DNA from: JAVBTR01 sp031556065
GTDB lineage: Bacteria; Bacillota; Clostridia; Christensenellales; Aristaeellaceae
Length of the DNA: 22,565 nt
Assembly: GCA_031556065.1 (NCBI GenBank)
Contig: JAVBTR010000013.1
Span: 1-22,565, forward strand
Direction: 5' to 3'
Of the stretch, positions 15,523 through 22,548 are shown piece after piece; the first letter of the stretch is position 1, and each line of letters opens with the position of its first letter. The notes beneath the pieces were generated by a model. The model was given only the letters and a program-made list of their open reading frames with translations. It did no database searches and had not been told where the DNA came from. Position numbers and translations under genes: made by a program.

Positions 15523-15612
15523 GTGCGCTAGCATCAACAGCGCACTTATGTACCACATGAATGTGGTACGGTGCGATCTTGCAGATAGCGTTTTGTACCT
15601 ATCAGTACAAAA
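15523..15612. other. Cluster of hairpins with alternative pairing
   Basis: GTGCGC (15523-15528) can pair with GCGCAC (15540-15545). Alternatively CGCAC (15541-15545) can pair with GTGCG (15571-15575), enclosing a 9-bp stem GTACCACAT/ATGTGGTAC (15550-15569). A third stem TTTTGTAC/GTACAAAA follows (15591-15612). No gene is visible here on either strand. Confidence 0.45.
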
Positions 15613-15660
15613 GATATGAGCATGTTTGTCTTTCGTTACTCAAATCGCGCGTTTTATTCT

Positions 15661-15831
15661 TCACTTAACTCCAGTTTCAGCCATGGAGGTAAAGGCAGGC
15701 ATCATGCCCACAGGTTGCATTACTTCTTCAAGGGTAAAAAATGCGTGGGCATCCGCTGCATCTAAAACGGTGAAGGGACGGAGTACCAGTCGCTTTGTTT
15801 CGATTCTCATTATCCTTCTTCTTTCTTCCAT
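15661..15831 (-). pseudogene. N-terminal remnant of a GNAT-family acetyltransferase
   Basis: A 56-residue minus-strand reading frame, or 49 residues if it starts at the second ATG at 15810. RIETKRLVLRPFTVLDAADA near residues 9-28 is the usual opening of RimJ/RimL-type GNAT acetyltransferases, and MPAFTSMAET near 44-53 resembles the segment just after it. It then stops at TGA 15661-15663, and no continuation of the acetyl-CoA binding domain is visible downstream in any frame. It is too short to be an active enzyme. It starts 5 bp after the toxin stop codon, so it is probably still transcribed with the toxin-antitoxin pair. GAAGG precedes the second ATG closely. Family assignment comes from the N-terminus only. 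Confidence 0.6.
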
Positions 15832-15836
15832 GAGCT

Positions 15837-16142
15837 CTATTCGCCAAACAAAACTTTCATATAGTTTGTCCGTGTATCCAAGATACGCAAAACAGAAACA
15901 GCTTCATCTACTTCATAGATGACTATATACTTCCCCGTAATGATATAACGACCCTCGATTTCGCGACCAAGCTTCTCGTTAAGCTCCGGCCCTAAGTAGG
16001 GCTGTCCCTTTAGGGCTGCTACATCCTTTGCAATACGAGCAATCGTGTTTGTTGCAGCCATGGGGTTGAGCAAGGTGTCACGAATATAGTCATCTATTTC
16101 TTGTACGTCAAAAATGGCAGCAGGCGTATATCTTAAGTTCAT
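15837..16142 (-). CDS. RelE/ParE-family toxin of a type II toxin-antitoxin system
   Basis: A 101-residue basic protein with the RelE/ParE fold pattern: N-terminal LRYTPAAIFDVQEIDDYIRD helix region, a mid-section LKGQPYLGPELNEKL, and C-terminal strands GRYIITGKYIVIYEVDE and VSVLRILDTRTNYMKVLF. Such proteins are either ribosome-dependent mRNA nucleases (RelE/YafQ) or gyrase poisons (ParE); sequence alone does not decide, though the C-terminal RILDTRTNYMKVLF is the usual ParE-toxin-family ending. Its ATG overlaps the antitoxin stop codon (ATGA), so translation is coupled. The base composition is visibly more A+T-rich than flanking metabolic genes, which suggests acquisition by transfer. Confidence 0.85.
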   Translation of the reverse strand: MNLRYTPAAIFDVQEIDDYIRDTLLNPMAATNTIARIAKDVAALKGQPYLGPELNEKLGREIEGRYIITGKYIVIYEVDEAVSVLRILDTRTNYMKVLFGE

Positions 16143-16459
16143 CGGTTCAATCCAAACCTATCTAGCATCTCCTGCTCTGATACCCAATCACCCGAATTCT
16201 TGATTGACTCGCGCCCTTTTTGAATTTCTTGCATAAGCTGTGCAATTGCTTGATTACGCAATGCTTCTTTGCTATTTTGCGTTACAATAAAAGGCAGTCC
16301 ATCGGCATTTACAGACTGTTGAATAAAAACATTGACAGCATCCGTCAACGTCATGCCACAGTTGGCAAAAACCTGCTCTGCCTTTTGCTTTATTTCTGGA
16401 TTAATGCGCATTTGAAATGTTGCCGTCTTTGGTGCGCTTGTTACGTTCGCTTTTTCCAT
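16139..16459 (-). CDS. RelB/DinJ-family antitoxin
   Basis: A 106-residue antitoxin. Residues about 12-50 (TATFQMRINPEIKQKAEQVF then GMTLTDAVNVFIQQ) are the ribbon-helix-helix DNA-binding domain of RelB/DinJ. The C-terminal half should wrap the toxin. ATG 16459 is chosen because GGGAGGTG lies 7 bases upstream and the RHH domain follows directly; an upstream in-frame start at 16510 would include promoter sequence. It precedes the toxin with a 4-bp overlap, the standard order. It probably represses its own promoter, where two direct TGACGTT repeats lie one helical turn apart. Confidence 0.87.
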   Translation of the reverse strand: MEKANVTSAPKTATFQMRINPEIKQKAEQVFANCGMTLTDAVNVFIQQSVNADGLPFIVTQNSKEALRNQAIAQLMQEIQKGRESIKNSGDWVSEQEMLDRFGLNR

Positions 16460-16481
16460 GATTAAGCACCTCCCTGTCTTG

Positions 16482-16520
16482 ATGATAGCATAACGAATCG
16501 AGAACGTCAATACAACGTCA
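16482..16520 (-). promoter_or_regulatory. Promoter and probable operator of the toxin-antitoxin operon
   Basis: On the minus strand TTGACG (16510-16505) and TATCAT (16487-16482) are separated by 17 bp, with TG making an extended -10. TGACGTT occurs twice (16520-16514 and 16509-16503), 11 bp apart and overlapping the -35, a fitting binding site for the antitoxin. Confidence 0.6.
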
Positions 16521-16559
16521 CTACAAAAAGATGAACTTCCCGATCTTTGTGCAATACAA

Positions 16560-16591
16560 TAAGTAGCCTGCCGAATCCGGCAAGCTACTTA
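16560..16591. terminator. Hairpin downstream of pyruvate kinase
   Basis: TAAGTAGC and GCTACTTA form an outer 8-bp stem with an inner TGCC/GGCA pairing (16560-16591). On the minus strand it is followed by TTGTATT, a weak T tract. It likely ends pyruvate kinase transcripts before the antitoxin gene. Confidence 0.5.
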
Positions 16592-16619
16592 CATCATGAT
16601 ACCTTGGCAAACCCCATCT

Positions 16620-16650
16620 CCATTCAAGGGTGGTAACCCTTGAAAATCCC
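16620..16650. repeat. Small hairpin repeat, copy 2 (inverted)
   Basis: The 9-bp stem TTCAAGGGT/ACCCTTGAA (16623-16644) is flanked by CCA and AATCCC. It is the reverse-complement arrangement of 15063-15094. It lies 6 bp after the pyruvate kinase stop and may serve as its first terminator hairpin. Confidence 0.7.
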
Positions 16651-16656
16651 ATCTCT

Positions 16657-18417
16657 TTACACTCGGGTCTGTGAATTGCAGCTGACCACGCCCCGGTCGG
16701 CGTCGATGGTGACCACAGCGCCGGAGTGGAGAATTTTTGTAGCGTTTTGTGCGCCGATGATCACGGGAATATCCAGGCTCATGCCTGCTACCGCGCCGTG
16801 GCCGTTGGGGTCCGGGTCCTCGATGATCAGGCCGGAGGCTTTTCGCACCAAGGGGAGCAGGGCGTTGCTGGTTTGCTTCATTACCAGAATGCAGCCATCC
16901 CGGAAGTTCTTGCCGGCCTCGTCGGCATCCTGGGCCACGCAGAGCTCTGCGCAGGCGGATTTGTGGGTAATGCCCATGCCGGTTACCAGAATGTGGCCCA
17001 CCACGTGGACCTTCATAAGGTTGGTGGTGCCGGAAATGCCAAGGGGCACCCCGGCTGTCATCACCACCAGCTCCCCGTCTTTAAGGAGGCCGGCTTTAAC
17101 GCCCGCTTCCACGGCATGCTCGAACAGATCGTCGGTGTTTTGCTCCTCTTCGATCACAAAGGGAATCACGCCCCAGCTAAGGTTCATCTGCCTGCGGACG
17201 GATTCCGTGGTGGTGCAGGCGATAATGGGGCAATTGGGCCGGTATTTGGAAATCATCCTGGCGGTAACGCCGGACTTGGTAACGGGGATAATGGCCGCAG
17301 CCTTTAGATCGTGAGCGGAGGTGCAGGTGGCGTGGGAAATAGCGCTGGTCACATCGTTGTTCGCATAGCTTTCCCGCTTTTTGAACCGGCCCACATAATC
17401 GATGTCCCCTTCGGCCCGAAGGGCGATCCGGGCCATGGTCTGAACGGATTCCACCGGGTACAGGCCCGCGGCGGTTTCGCCGGAGAGCATGGTGGCACTG
17501 GTGCCGTCGTAAATGGCATTGGCCACGTCGGTGGCCTCGGCCCTGGTAGGCCGGGGGTTTTTCATCATGGAATCCAGCATCTGGGTGGCGGTGATCACCT
17601 GCTTGCCTGCGTTGTAGGCCTTGCGGATAATCATCTTTTGCATCACCGGCACATCCTCCAGGGGGATTTCCACGCCCATGTCCCCACGGGCAACCATGAT
17701 CCCGTCGGACACCCGGATGATCTCGTCGATGTTTTCCACACCCTGGAGGTTTTCTATTTTAGCGATGATGTTAATGCTGGTGCAGCCTTCATGGCTGAAA
17801 ATTTCCCGGATAGCCAGAATATCCTCGGCGGTCCGGGCAAAGGAGGCGGCGATAAAATCGAACCCGTTTTCAATGGCGAAAAGGATATCGTCATGGTCCT
17901 TTTTGGAAATATAGGGCATGTTCAATTGCACATTGGGAATATTGATCCCCTTGTTGTTGGAAATAACCCCGTCGTTTAACACCTTGCAGTGAATATCCGT
18001 CTTGGTAACGGATACCACCTCCATGCCGATCAGGCCATCGTCGATTAAGATAATGCTGCCGCTTTTCACATCCCTGGGCAAATCTTTATAGGAAATGGTT
18101 ACCTTTTCGCTGGTGCCATCGCAGTCCAGGGTGGTCAGGGTAAATTCCTGGCCCTTTTGAACGGTGACCTTGCCTTCTTTAAACTGGCCCGTGCGTACCT
18201 CGGGGCCCTTGGTATCCAGCATGGTGGCGATAGGCGCATCCATCTCTTCCCGGATGCGGACCAATTCCTTCAAGCGCTTAAGGTGATTCTCATGGGTATC
18301 ATGGGAGAAATTGAACCGTGCCACGTCCATTCCGGCGCGGATCAAGTCTTCAATCAGCCCTAATTCAAAGAGCCTGGGGCCCATGGTGCAAACGATTTTC
18401 GTCTTTCTGATGGCCAT
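16657..18417 (-). CDS. pyk: Pyruvate kinase with C-terminal PEP-utilising mobile domain
   Basis: A 586-residue glycolytic enzyme converting phosphoenolpyruvate and ADP to pyruvate and ATP. The barrel begins RKTKIVCTMGP; MDVARFNFSHD supplies R34, N36 and S38. The catalytic lysine is K220 in IIAKIENLQG, with E222 and D246 as metal ligands (GIMVARGDMGVE) and T278 in ITATQMLDSM, followed by RAEATDVANAIYDGTSATMLSGETA. Residues from about 475 on form the extra domain seen in Bacillus and many clostridial enzymes, with the PEP-utiliser block GLIIEDPDPNGHGAVAGMSLDIPVIIG. The start at 18417 fits a strong promoter, but the ribosome site (AAAGAG) is weak. It lies downstream of dnaE in the same direction. 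Confidence 0.97.
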   Translation of the reverse strand: MAIRKTKIVCTMGPRLFELGLIEDLIRAGMDVARFNFSHDTHENHLKRLKELVRIREEMDAPIATMLDTKGPEVRTGQFKEGKVTVQKGQEFTLTTLDCDGTSEKVTISYKDLPRDVKSGSIILIDDGLIGMEVVSVTKTDIHCKVLNDGVISNNKGINIPNVQLNMPYISKKDHDDILFAIENGFDFIAASFARTAEDILAIREIFSHEGCTSINIIAKIENLQGVENIDEIIRVSDGIMVARGDMGVEIPLEDVPVMQKMIIRKAYNAGKQVITATQMLDSMMKNPRPTRAEATDVANAIYDGTSATMLSGETAAGLYPVESVQTMARIALRAEGDIDYVGRFKKRESYANNDVTSAISHATCTSAHDLKAAAIIPVTKSGVTARMISKYRPNCPIIACTTTESVRRQMNLSWGVIPFVIEEEQNTDDLFEHAVEAGVKAGLLKDGELVVMTAGVPLGISGTTNLMKVHVVGHILVTGMGITHKSACAELCVAQDADEAGKNFRDGCILVMKQTSNALLPLVRKASGLIIEDPDPNGHGAVAGMSLDIPVIIGAQNATKILHSGAVVTIDADRGVVSCNSQTRV

Positions 18418-18449
18418 AAAATCAACTCTTTCGCAATTATTCCCATGGT

Positions 18450-18478
18450 ATCATAACTTCTTTCCTATTAAATGTCAA
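18450..18478 (-). promoter_or_regulatory. Promoter of pyruvate kinase
   Basis: On the minus strand a perfect TTGACA (18478-18473) and TATGAT (18455-18450) are separated by exactly 17 bp, 32 bases before the start codon. Confidence 0.75.
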
Positions 18479-18499
18479 TTCCAAATCACTTTTTATCTA

Positions 18500-18666
18500 C
18501 TAGTGCTCTGCCAAATCTAAAATGAATGGTGAGTTGCAAGTATTTTTTTGCACTGCCAGGAGCTGGAACGAAGCGTAGCCGGCAGCTACGTTGAGTGGAG
18601 AGCGACACTGCAGTGCGGAAAAAGACGAAGCAAGGCACGTTCAGTTTAGGTTTGGCGGAGTACTAG
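18500..18666. repeat. 167-bp foldback element overlapping the dnaE stop
   Basis: The 27-nt ends (18500-18526 and 18640-18666) are inverted repeats matching at 23 positions. Inside, TTTTTGCACTGC (18545-18556) pairs with GCAGTGC plus AAAAA (18610-18623), and CGTAGC/GCTACG forms an apical hairpin (18574-18590). The right arm contains the last codons and stop of dnaE. There is no coding capacity. It resembles a MITE-like or foldback repeat. Confidence 0.75.
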
Positions 18667-21600
18667 CTTTACATTCTCTTTACTCAGCTCGTCGCAAAGC
18701 ATGTTTAAGCACTCCGGGGAAGGATTGACAAAGTAATCCTTGGGGACCAAAAGGGTAATATTCTCCTGGGGAATATGGAAGTACACAGGCACCGGGCCGG
18801 GGAACCGGGTAAGCATCTGCTTTAAGTTCTCCATCTCCAGCCTTGTAACCCGAAGGTAAAGCTTTTGGCTTGGGGCCGAAGGGGCCAAGGGCGCCTGCCT
18901 TTTAATCTGATGCACCGCCTGGGTCTGGCGCTGCTTGTAATCCTCAATGGACAGCATCCGGTCTACCAGAATTTTTGTGTCCTCGTCCTCCCGAATGGAA
19001 AGCTTGCCCTCTACCACCACAATATCGTCTGCGTGAAAGGCGCCGTCGATCCGTTCGTAAACCTTGGGGAACACAAGGCCCTCCACCTGGCCGGTTAAAT
19101 CCTCCAGGGTAATAAAGCCCATGTAGCTGCCCTTTTTTGTTACCTTCCCCCGGACCTGGGTCAGAATGCCGCAAAGCACCACAGCCAGGCCATCCTTGGA
19201 AAGGCCGCCGTCAGGCTCGTCCTTCAAATCCCGGATATAGGCGGAATTTTCCGGGAAGTTTTTAAGGTAAGACAGGTGCTCATCCAGGGGGTGGCCGGTA
19301 ATGTAGATGCCCGTGTATTCACGTTCCCCCATAAGCAGCTCCCTTTTGCTAAACTCGGGCATAGGTGAAAGCTTGGGGGTAAGGGCTATGTCAGGCATGG
19401 CAAAAAGCCCCTCGAAAAGGGATACCTGGCCCTGAACGTTTTGCTTGCGCTTGTTGATGGCGCTGTCCATGGCGGAATCATACACATAGTTTAGCTGGGC
19501 CCGGTTGGCCCCCAGGCCATCGAAGGCCCCGCAATGGATCAGGGATTCCACCACCCGCTTGTTTACCGATTCCGTATCGATTCGGTCGCAAAAATCGAAT
19601 ATGTCCTTATAGGGGGCGCTGCGCCTTTCCCGCATAATGGCCTCCACGGCGTTTTGCCCCACGTTTTTAATGGCCCCCAGCCCAAAGCGGATGCCCTGAA
19701 CGCCTTTTTCGTCCGTATCCACGGTAAAGCGGTAGTGGGATTTATTCACATCCGGGGGCAGAATGGGAATGCCCTGGGCCCGGCAATAGGCGATGTACCC
19801 GGCAATCTTATCAGTGTTGCCGTAAACGCTGTTCATAATGGCGGCCATAAAGGGCACCGGGTGGTGGCGCTTTAAGTAGCCCGTCTGTACGGCCACCAGG
19901 GCATAGGCGGCGGCGTGGGATTTATTGAAGGCGTAGGAGGCGAAGGCGCTCATTTCATCGAAAATCTGCCCGGCCTGGGCTTCGGTGATGCCGTTATGGA
20001 TACAGCCGGGAATTTCCTGGTTGCCATCCTTGTCCTTCATGCCGTAGATGAAATACTCCCGCTCCTTGGCCATCACATCCCTTTTCTTTTTCGCCATGGC
20101 CCGGCGCATCAGGTCGCTTCTTCCAAGGGAATACCCGGCCAAATCCCGCACGATCTGCATGACCTGCTCCTGGTAAACCATGCAGCCGTAGGTCACATCC
20201 AGTATGGGGCGGAGCTTTTCAGTAATGTAGGTAACGGAGGCTGGGTTGTGCTTGCCCTTAATGTACCGGGGAATGGATTCCATGGGCCCTGGGCGGTAAA
20301 GGGAAATAGCGGCGATAATGTCTTCGAAGTTTTCCGGCTTCATGCCTGTTAAAAAGGCGCGCATGCCGCCGCCTTCCAATTGGAAAACCCCATCGGTTTC
20401 CCCCCGGGAGATCATTTCATACACGGCGGAATCGTCCGTTGGAATGGCCTCGGCTTTTAAGAATATGCCCTCCTGCTCTAAAAGGTTCAGGGTATCTTGA
20501 ATAACGGTCAGGGTCCGAAGGCCTAAAAAATCCATCTTAAGCAGCCCCAGGCGCTCAATGGTGCCCATGGGGTACTGAGTGGTAATCACTTCATCGTTGC
20601 GCTGAAGGGGCACATAGGTGGTGACAGGGTCCCTGGTGATCAGCACCCCGGCGGCGTGGGTGGAGGCGTGGCGGGGCATGCCCTCAAGGATCAGGGCCAT
20701 GTCGATAAGCTTTTGCACCTCCGGGCGGTTTTCATAGGCTATGCGCAGGGAAGGGCTGTCCTTCAAGGCCTTTTCCAAGGTCACGCCCAGCTCCATGGGC
20801 ACCGCCTTGGCGATGGCATCGGTGTCCTGGTAGCTCATGCCCAGCACCCGGCCCACGTCCCGTATAACGCCCCTGGCGGCCATGGTGCCAAAGGTGATAA
20901 TCTGGCTTACATGGTCCTCCCCGTATTTCCGGGCCACGTAGTCGATCACCTCCTGGCGGCGCTCGTAGCAAAAATCGATATCCAGGTCCGGCATGGAAAT
21001 GCGCTCCGGGTTTAAAAACCGTTCAAAGAGCAGGTTGTATTTTAAGGGGTCCAGCATGGTAATGCCCAGGGTGTAGGCCACAATAGAGCCTGCGCCGCTG
21101 CCACGGCCAGGGCCCACCATAATGCCGTTTTCCTTGGCGTAGCGGATAAAATCCCAGGTGATGAGGAAGTAATCCACATAGCCCATCTGGTTAATGGTAT
21201 CCATTTCGTACATAAGCCGCTTCATGGGGGCGCTGTCTGGGGAGGTGTCCTCGTAGCGCTCTTGAAGCCCCTTTATGCAAAGGTTTTGGAACATAGAAAG
21301 GGAGGTTTCCCCTGCATCCACCTCAAACCGGGGCAGGTGGATGGTGTTGAAATCGAATGCCACATGGCACCGCTGGGCTATTTTCTGGCTGTTTTCAATG
21401 GCCTCCGGGTAGGCGAAAAACAGCTGGCGCATTTCCTCCTCGCTTTTCACGTACAGCTCCCTTGTGTCCATGCGCATGCGGTTTTCGTCTTCCAGGGTTT
21501 TCCCAGTCTGGATGCACATAAGCACCTCCTGGGCGTCTGCATCCTTTTCCAGAATATAGTGGCAGTCGTTGGTGGCCACCAGCGGCACATTCATCTGGTT

Positions 21601-22173
21601 GGCCAGGTTAATCAGCCTTGGCAAAACCATCTTTTCTTCGGAAATGCCGTGATCCATAATCTCGATAAAGAAATTTTCCTTGCCGAAAAGCCCCTGCATT
21701 TTTAAAACGTATTCCTTGGCTTCCTCCATGCGGTTATCCAGGCACAGCTTGGGCAAATCCCCGCTCAGGCATGCGGAAAGGCAGATCAGCCCCTCTGCAT
21801 GGTCCTTTAGCAGCTGGTAATCGATCCGGGGCTTGTAGTAATAGCCTGTAATAAAGCCCTCGGATACCAGCTTCATCAGGTTTTCATAGCCCTTGTTGTT
21901 CTCGCACAAAAGCACCATGTGGCTGTATTCCCGGGAGACCACCTGCTTGTCGTGGCGATCCGGGCAAATATAAACCTCGCAGCCGATCACAGGGCTGATG
22001 CCCCCGTCCACGCAGGCCTGGTAAAAATCCACCGCGCCGTACATCACCCCATGATCGGTGATGGCGCAGTGGGTCATGTTCAATTCTTTAAGCCGCTTTA
22101 CCAGTGGCTTGATCCGGCAGGCGCCGTCCAGCAGGCTGAATTCCGTGTGCAGGTGTAGGTGTGCGAAAGCCAT
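18646..22173 (-). CDS. dnaE: DNA polymerase III alpha subunit, DnaE type
   Basis: An 1175-residue replicative polymerase subunit. The N-terminal PHP domain opens with AHLHLHTEFSLLDG (H5, H7, H9). The C-family polymerase core includes GPGRGSGAGSIVAYTLGIT (from 354), catalytic aspartates D396/D398/D400 in PDLDIDFCYERR, HASTHAAGVLIT and LLKMDFLGLRTL with the third probable catalytic Asp. Then come a helix-hairpin-helix region (FCDRIDTESVNKRVVESLIHCGAFDGLG) and an OB fold (GILTQVRGKVTKKGSYMGFITLEDLTGQVEGLVFP). No internal exonuclease domain, so this is DnaE and not PolC. The start at 22173 follows AAAGGAAA. The final residues, KLVLRQT, and the stop codon are encoded by the right arm of a foldback element, so the natural C-terminus may have been slightly altered. 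Confidence 0.97.
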   Translation of the reverse strand: MAFAHLHLHTEFSLLDGACRIKPLVKRLKELNMTHCAITDHGVMYGAVDFYQACVDGGISPVIGCEVYICPDRHDKQVVSREYSHMVLLCENNKGYENLMKLVSEGFITGYYYKPRIDYQLLKDHAEGLICLSACLSGDLPKLCLDNRMEEAKEYVLKMQGLFGKENFFIEIMDHGISEEKMVLPRLINLANQMNVPLVATNDCHYILEKDADAQEVLMCIQTGKTLEDENRMRMDTRELYVKSEEEMRQLFFAYPEAIENSQKIAQRCHVAFDFNTIHLPRFEVDAGETSLSMFQNLCIKGLQERYEDTSPDSAPMKRLMYEMDTINQMGYVDYFLITWDFIRYAKENGIMVGPGRGSGAGSIVAYTLGITMLDPLKYNLLFERFLNPERISMPDLDIDFCYERRQEVIDYVARKYGEDHVSQIITFGTMAARGVIRDVGRVLGMSYQDTDAIAKAVPMELGVTLEKALKDSPSLRIAYENRPEVQKLIDMALILEGMPRHASTHAAGVLITRDPVTTYVPLQRNDEVITTQYPMGTIERLGLLKMDFLGLRTLTVIQDTLNLLEQEGIFLKAEAIPTDDSAVYEMISRGETDGVFQLEGGGMRAFLTGMKPENFEDIIAAISLYRPGPMESIPRYIKGKHNPASVTYITEKLRPILDVTYGCMVYQEQVMQIVRDLAGYSLGRSDLMRRAMAKKKRDVMAKEREYFIYGMKDKDGNQEIPGCIHNGITEAQAGQIFDEMSAFASYAFNKSHAAAYALVAVQTGYLKRHHPVPFMAAIMNSVYGNTDKIAGYIAYCRAQGIPILPPDVNKSHYRFTVDTDEKGVQGIRFGLGAIKNVGQNAVEAIMRERRSAPYKDIFDFCDRIDTESVNKRVVESLIHCGAFDGLGANRAQLNYVYDSAMDSAINKRKQNVQGQVSLFEGLFAMPDIALTPKLSPMPEFSKRELLMGEREYTGIYITGHPLDEHLSYLKNFPENSAYIRDLKDEPDGGLSKDGLAVVLCGILTQVRGKVTKKGSYMGFITLEDLTGQVEGLVFPKVYERIDGAFHADDIVVVEGKLSIREDEDTKILVDRMLSIEDYKQRQTQAVHQIKRQAPLAPSAPSQKLYLRVTRLEMENLKQMLTRFPGPVPVYFHIPQENITLLVPKDYFVNPSPECLNMLCDELSKENVKLVLRQT

Positions 22174-22205
22174 GATGGTGTTTCCTTTCGTAAAGAGATA
22201 CTGTT

Positions 22206-22214
22206 ATTATACCA
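22206..22214 (-). promoter_or_regulatory. Extended -10 promoter of dnaE
   Basis: On the minus strand TGG followed by a perfect TATAAT (22214-22206) forms an extended -10 element 32 bases before the start codon. No consensus -35 is present, which is tolerable for extended -10 promoters. Confidence 0.6.
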
Positions 22215-22265
22215 CACTTGCCCGGGACATTTGGGACAACTTTTCCCAAACCAGAAAAAAGTTGT

Positions 22266-22388
22266 AAGTGGGAGCAAGTGGGAAGCAAGTGGTTTTTTTC
22301 TTCAGGCCCAAAAACCCTAGACCCCTTGATTCTACTTGCTTTAAGGCCTTTCATTGCCCCAAGCAAGTGGAATAAGTGGCATAAGTGG
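22266..22388. repeat. Clustered AAGTGG direct repeats
   Basis: AAGTGG occurs at 22266, 22276 and 22287 (10- and 11-bp steps) and again at 22365, 22374 and 22383 (9-bp steps; the last two are a tandem ATAAGTGGC repeat). Two inverted copies (CCACTT) lie at 22520 and 22529. The stretch between 22293 and 22364 shows nothing recognisable. Confidence 0.6.
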
Positions 22389-22431
22389 CGTGTAAAACAC
22401 GAAAAACCGCATTTGCCTGTGAAAACAGGCA
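22389..22431. other. Two small hairpins
   Basis: CGTGT/ACACG with a 3-nt loop (22389-22401), then TGCCTGT/ACAGGCA with a GAAA loop (22414-22431). No gene is visible. Confidence 0.5.
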
Positions 22432-22446
22432 GGAACCCAGTAATCA

Positions 22447-22485
22447 GAACAAATATTTATTATAATATATAACTATTTTTATCTG
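22447..22485. other. A+T-rich stretch
   Basis: About 39 bases almost entirely A and T, including ATTTATTATAATATATAAC. It could be an upstream promoter region or a DNA-unwinding stretch; nothing decides between them. Confidence 0.35.
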
Positions 22486-22510
22486 ACCCTACTTATCACT
22501 TAATTCACTC

Positions 22511-22548
22511 AAAAACACGCCACTTATCCCACTTATGGCGTGCTTTTT
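22511..22548. terminator. Bidirectional terminator-like hairpin
   Basis: CACGCCA (22516-22522) pairs with TGGCGTG (22536-22542), preceded by AAAAA and followed by CTTTTT, so both strands have a T run after the stem. It probably ends a minus-strand gene lying beyond the right edge. Its loop holds the two inverted AAGTGG copies. Confidence 0.6.

Noticed and set aside
15626..15922. A 98-codon plus-strand frame over the toxin end and the GNAT remnant
   Set aside because: It overlaps the minus-strand toxin, which has clear family features, and shows no protein family pattern.
17311..17979. A 222-codon plus-strand open frame opposite pyruvate kinase
   Set aside because: It is antisense to a well-conserved gene, is low-complexity (glycine, histidine and valine rich) and has no ribosome site; it is a shadow of pyk codon use.
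18500..18666. Insertion sequence with terminal inverted repeats
   Set aside because: The interior is about 113 bp with no transposase frame and no clear target-site duplication; only a non-autonomous foldback label is supportable.
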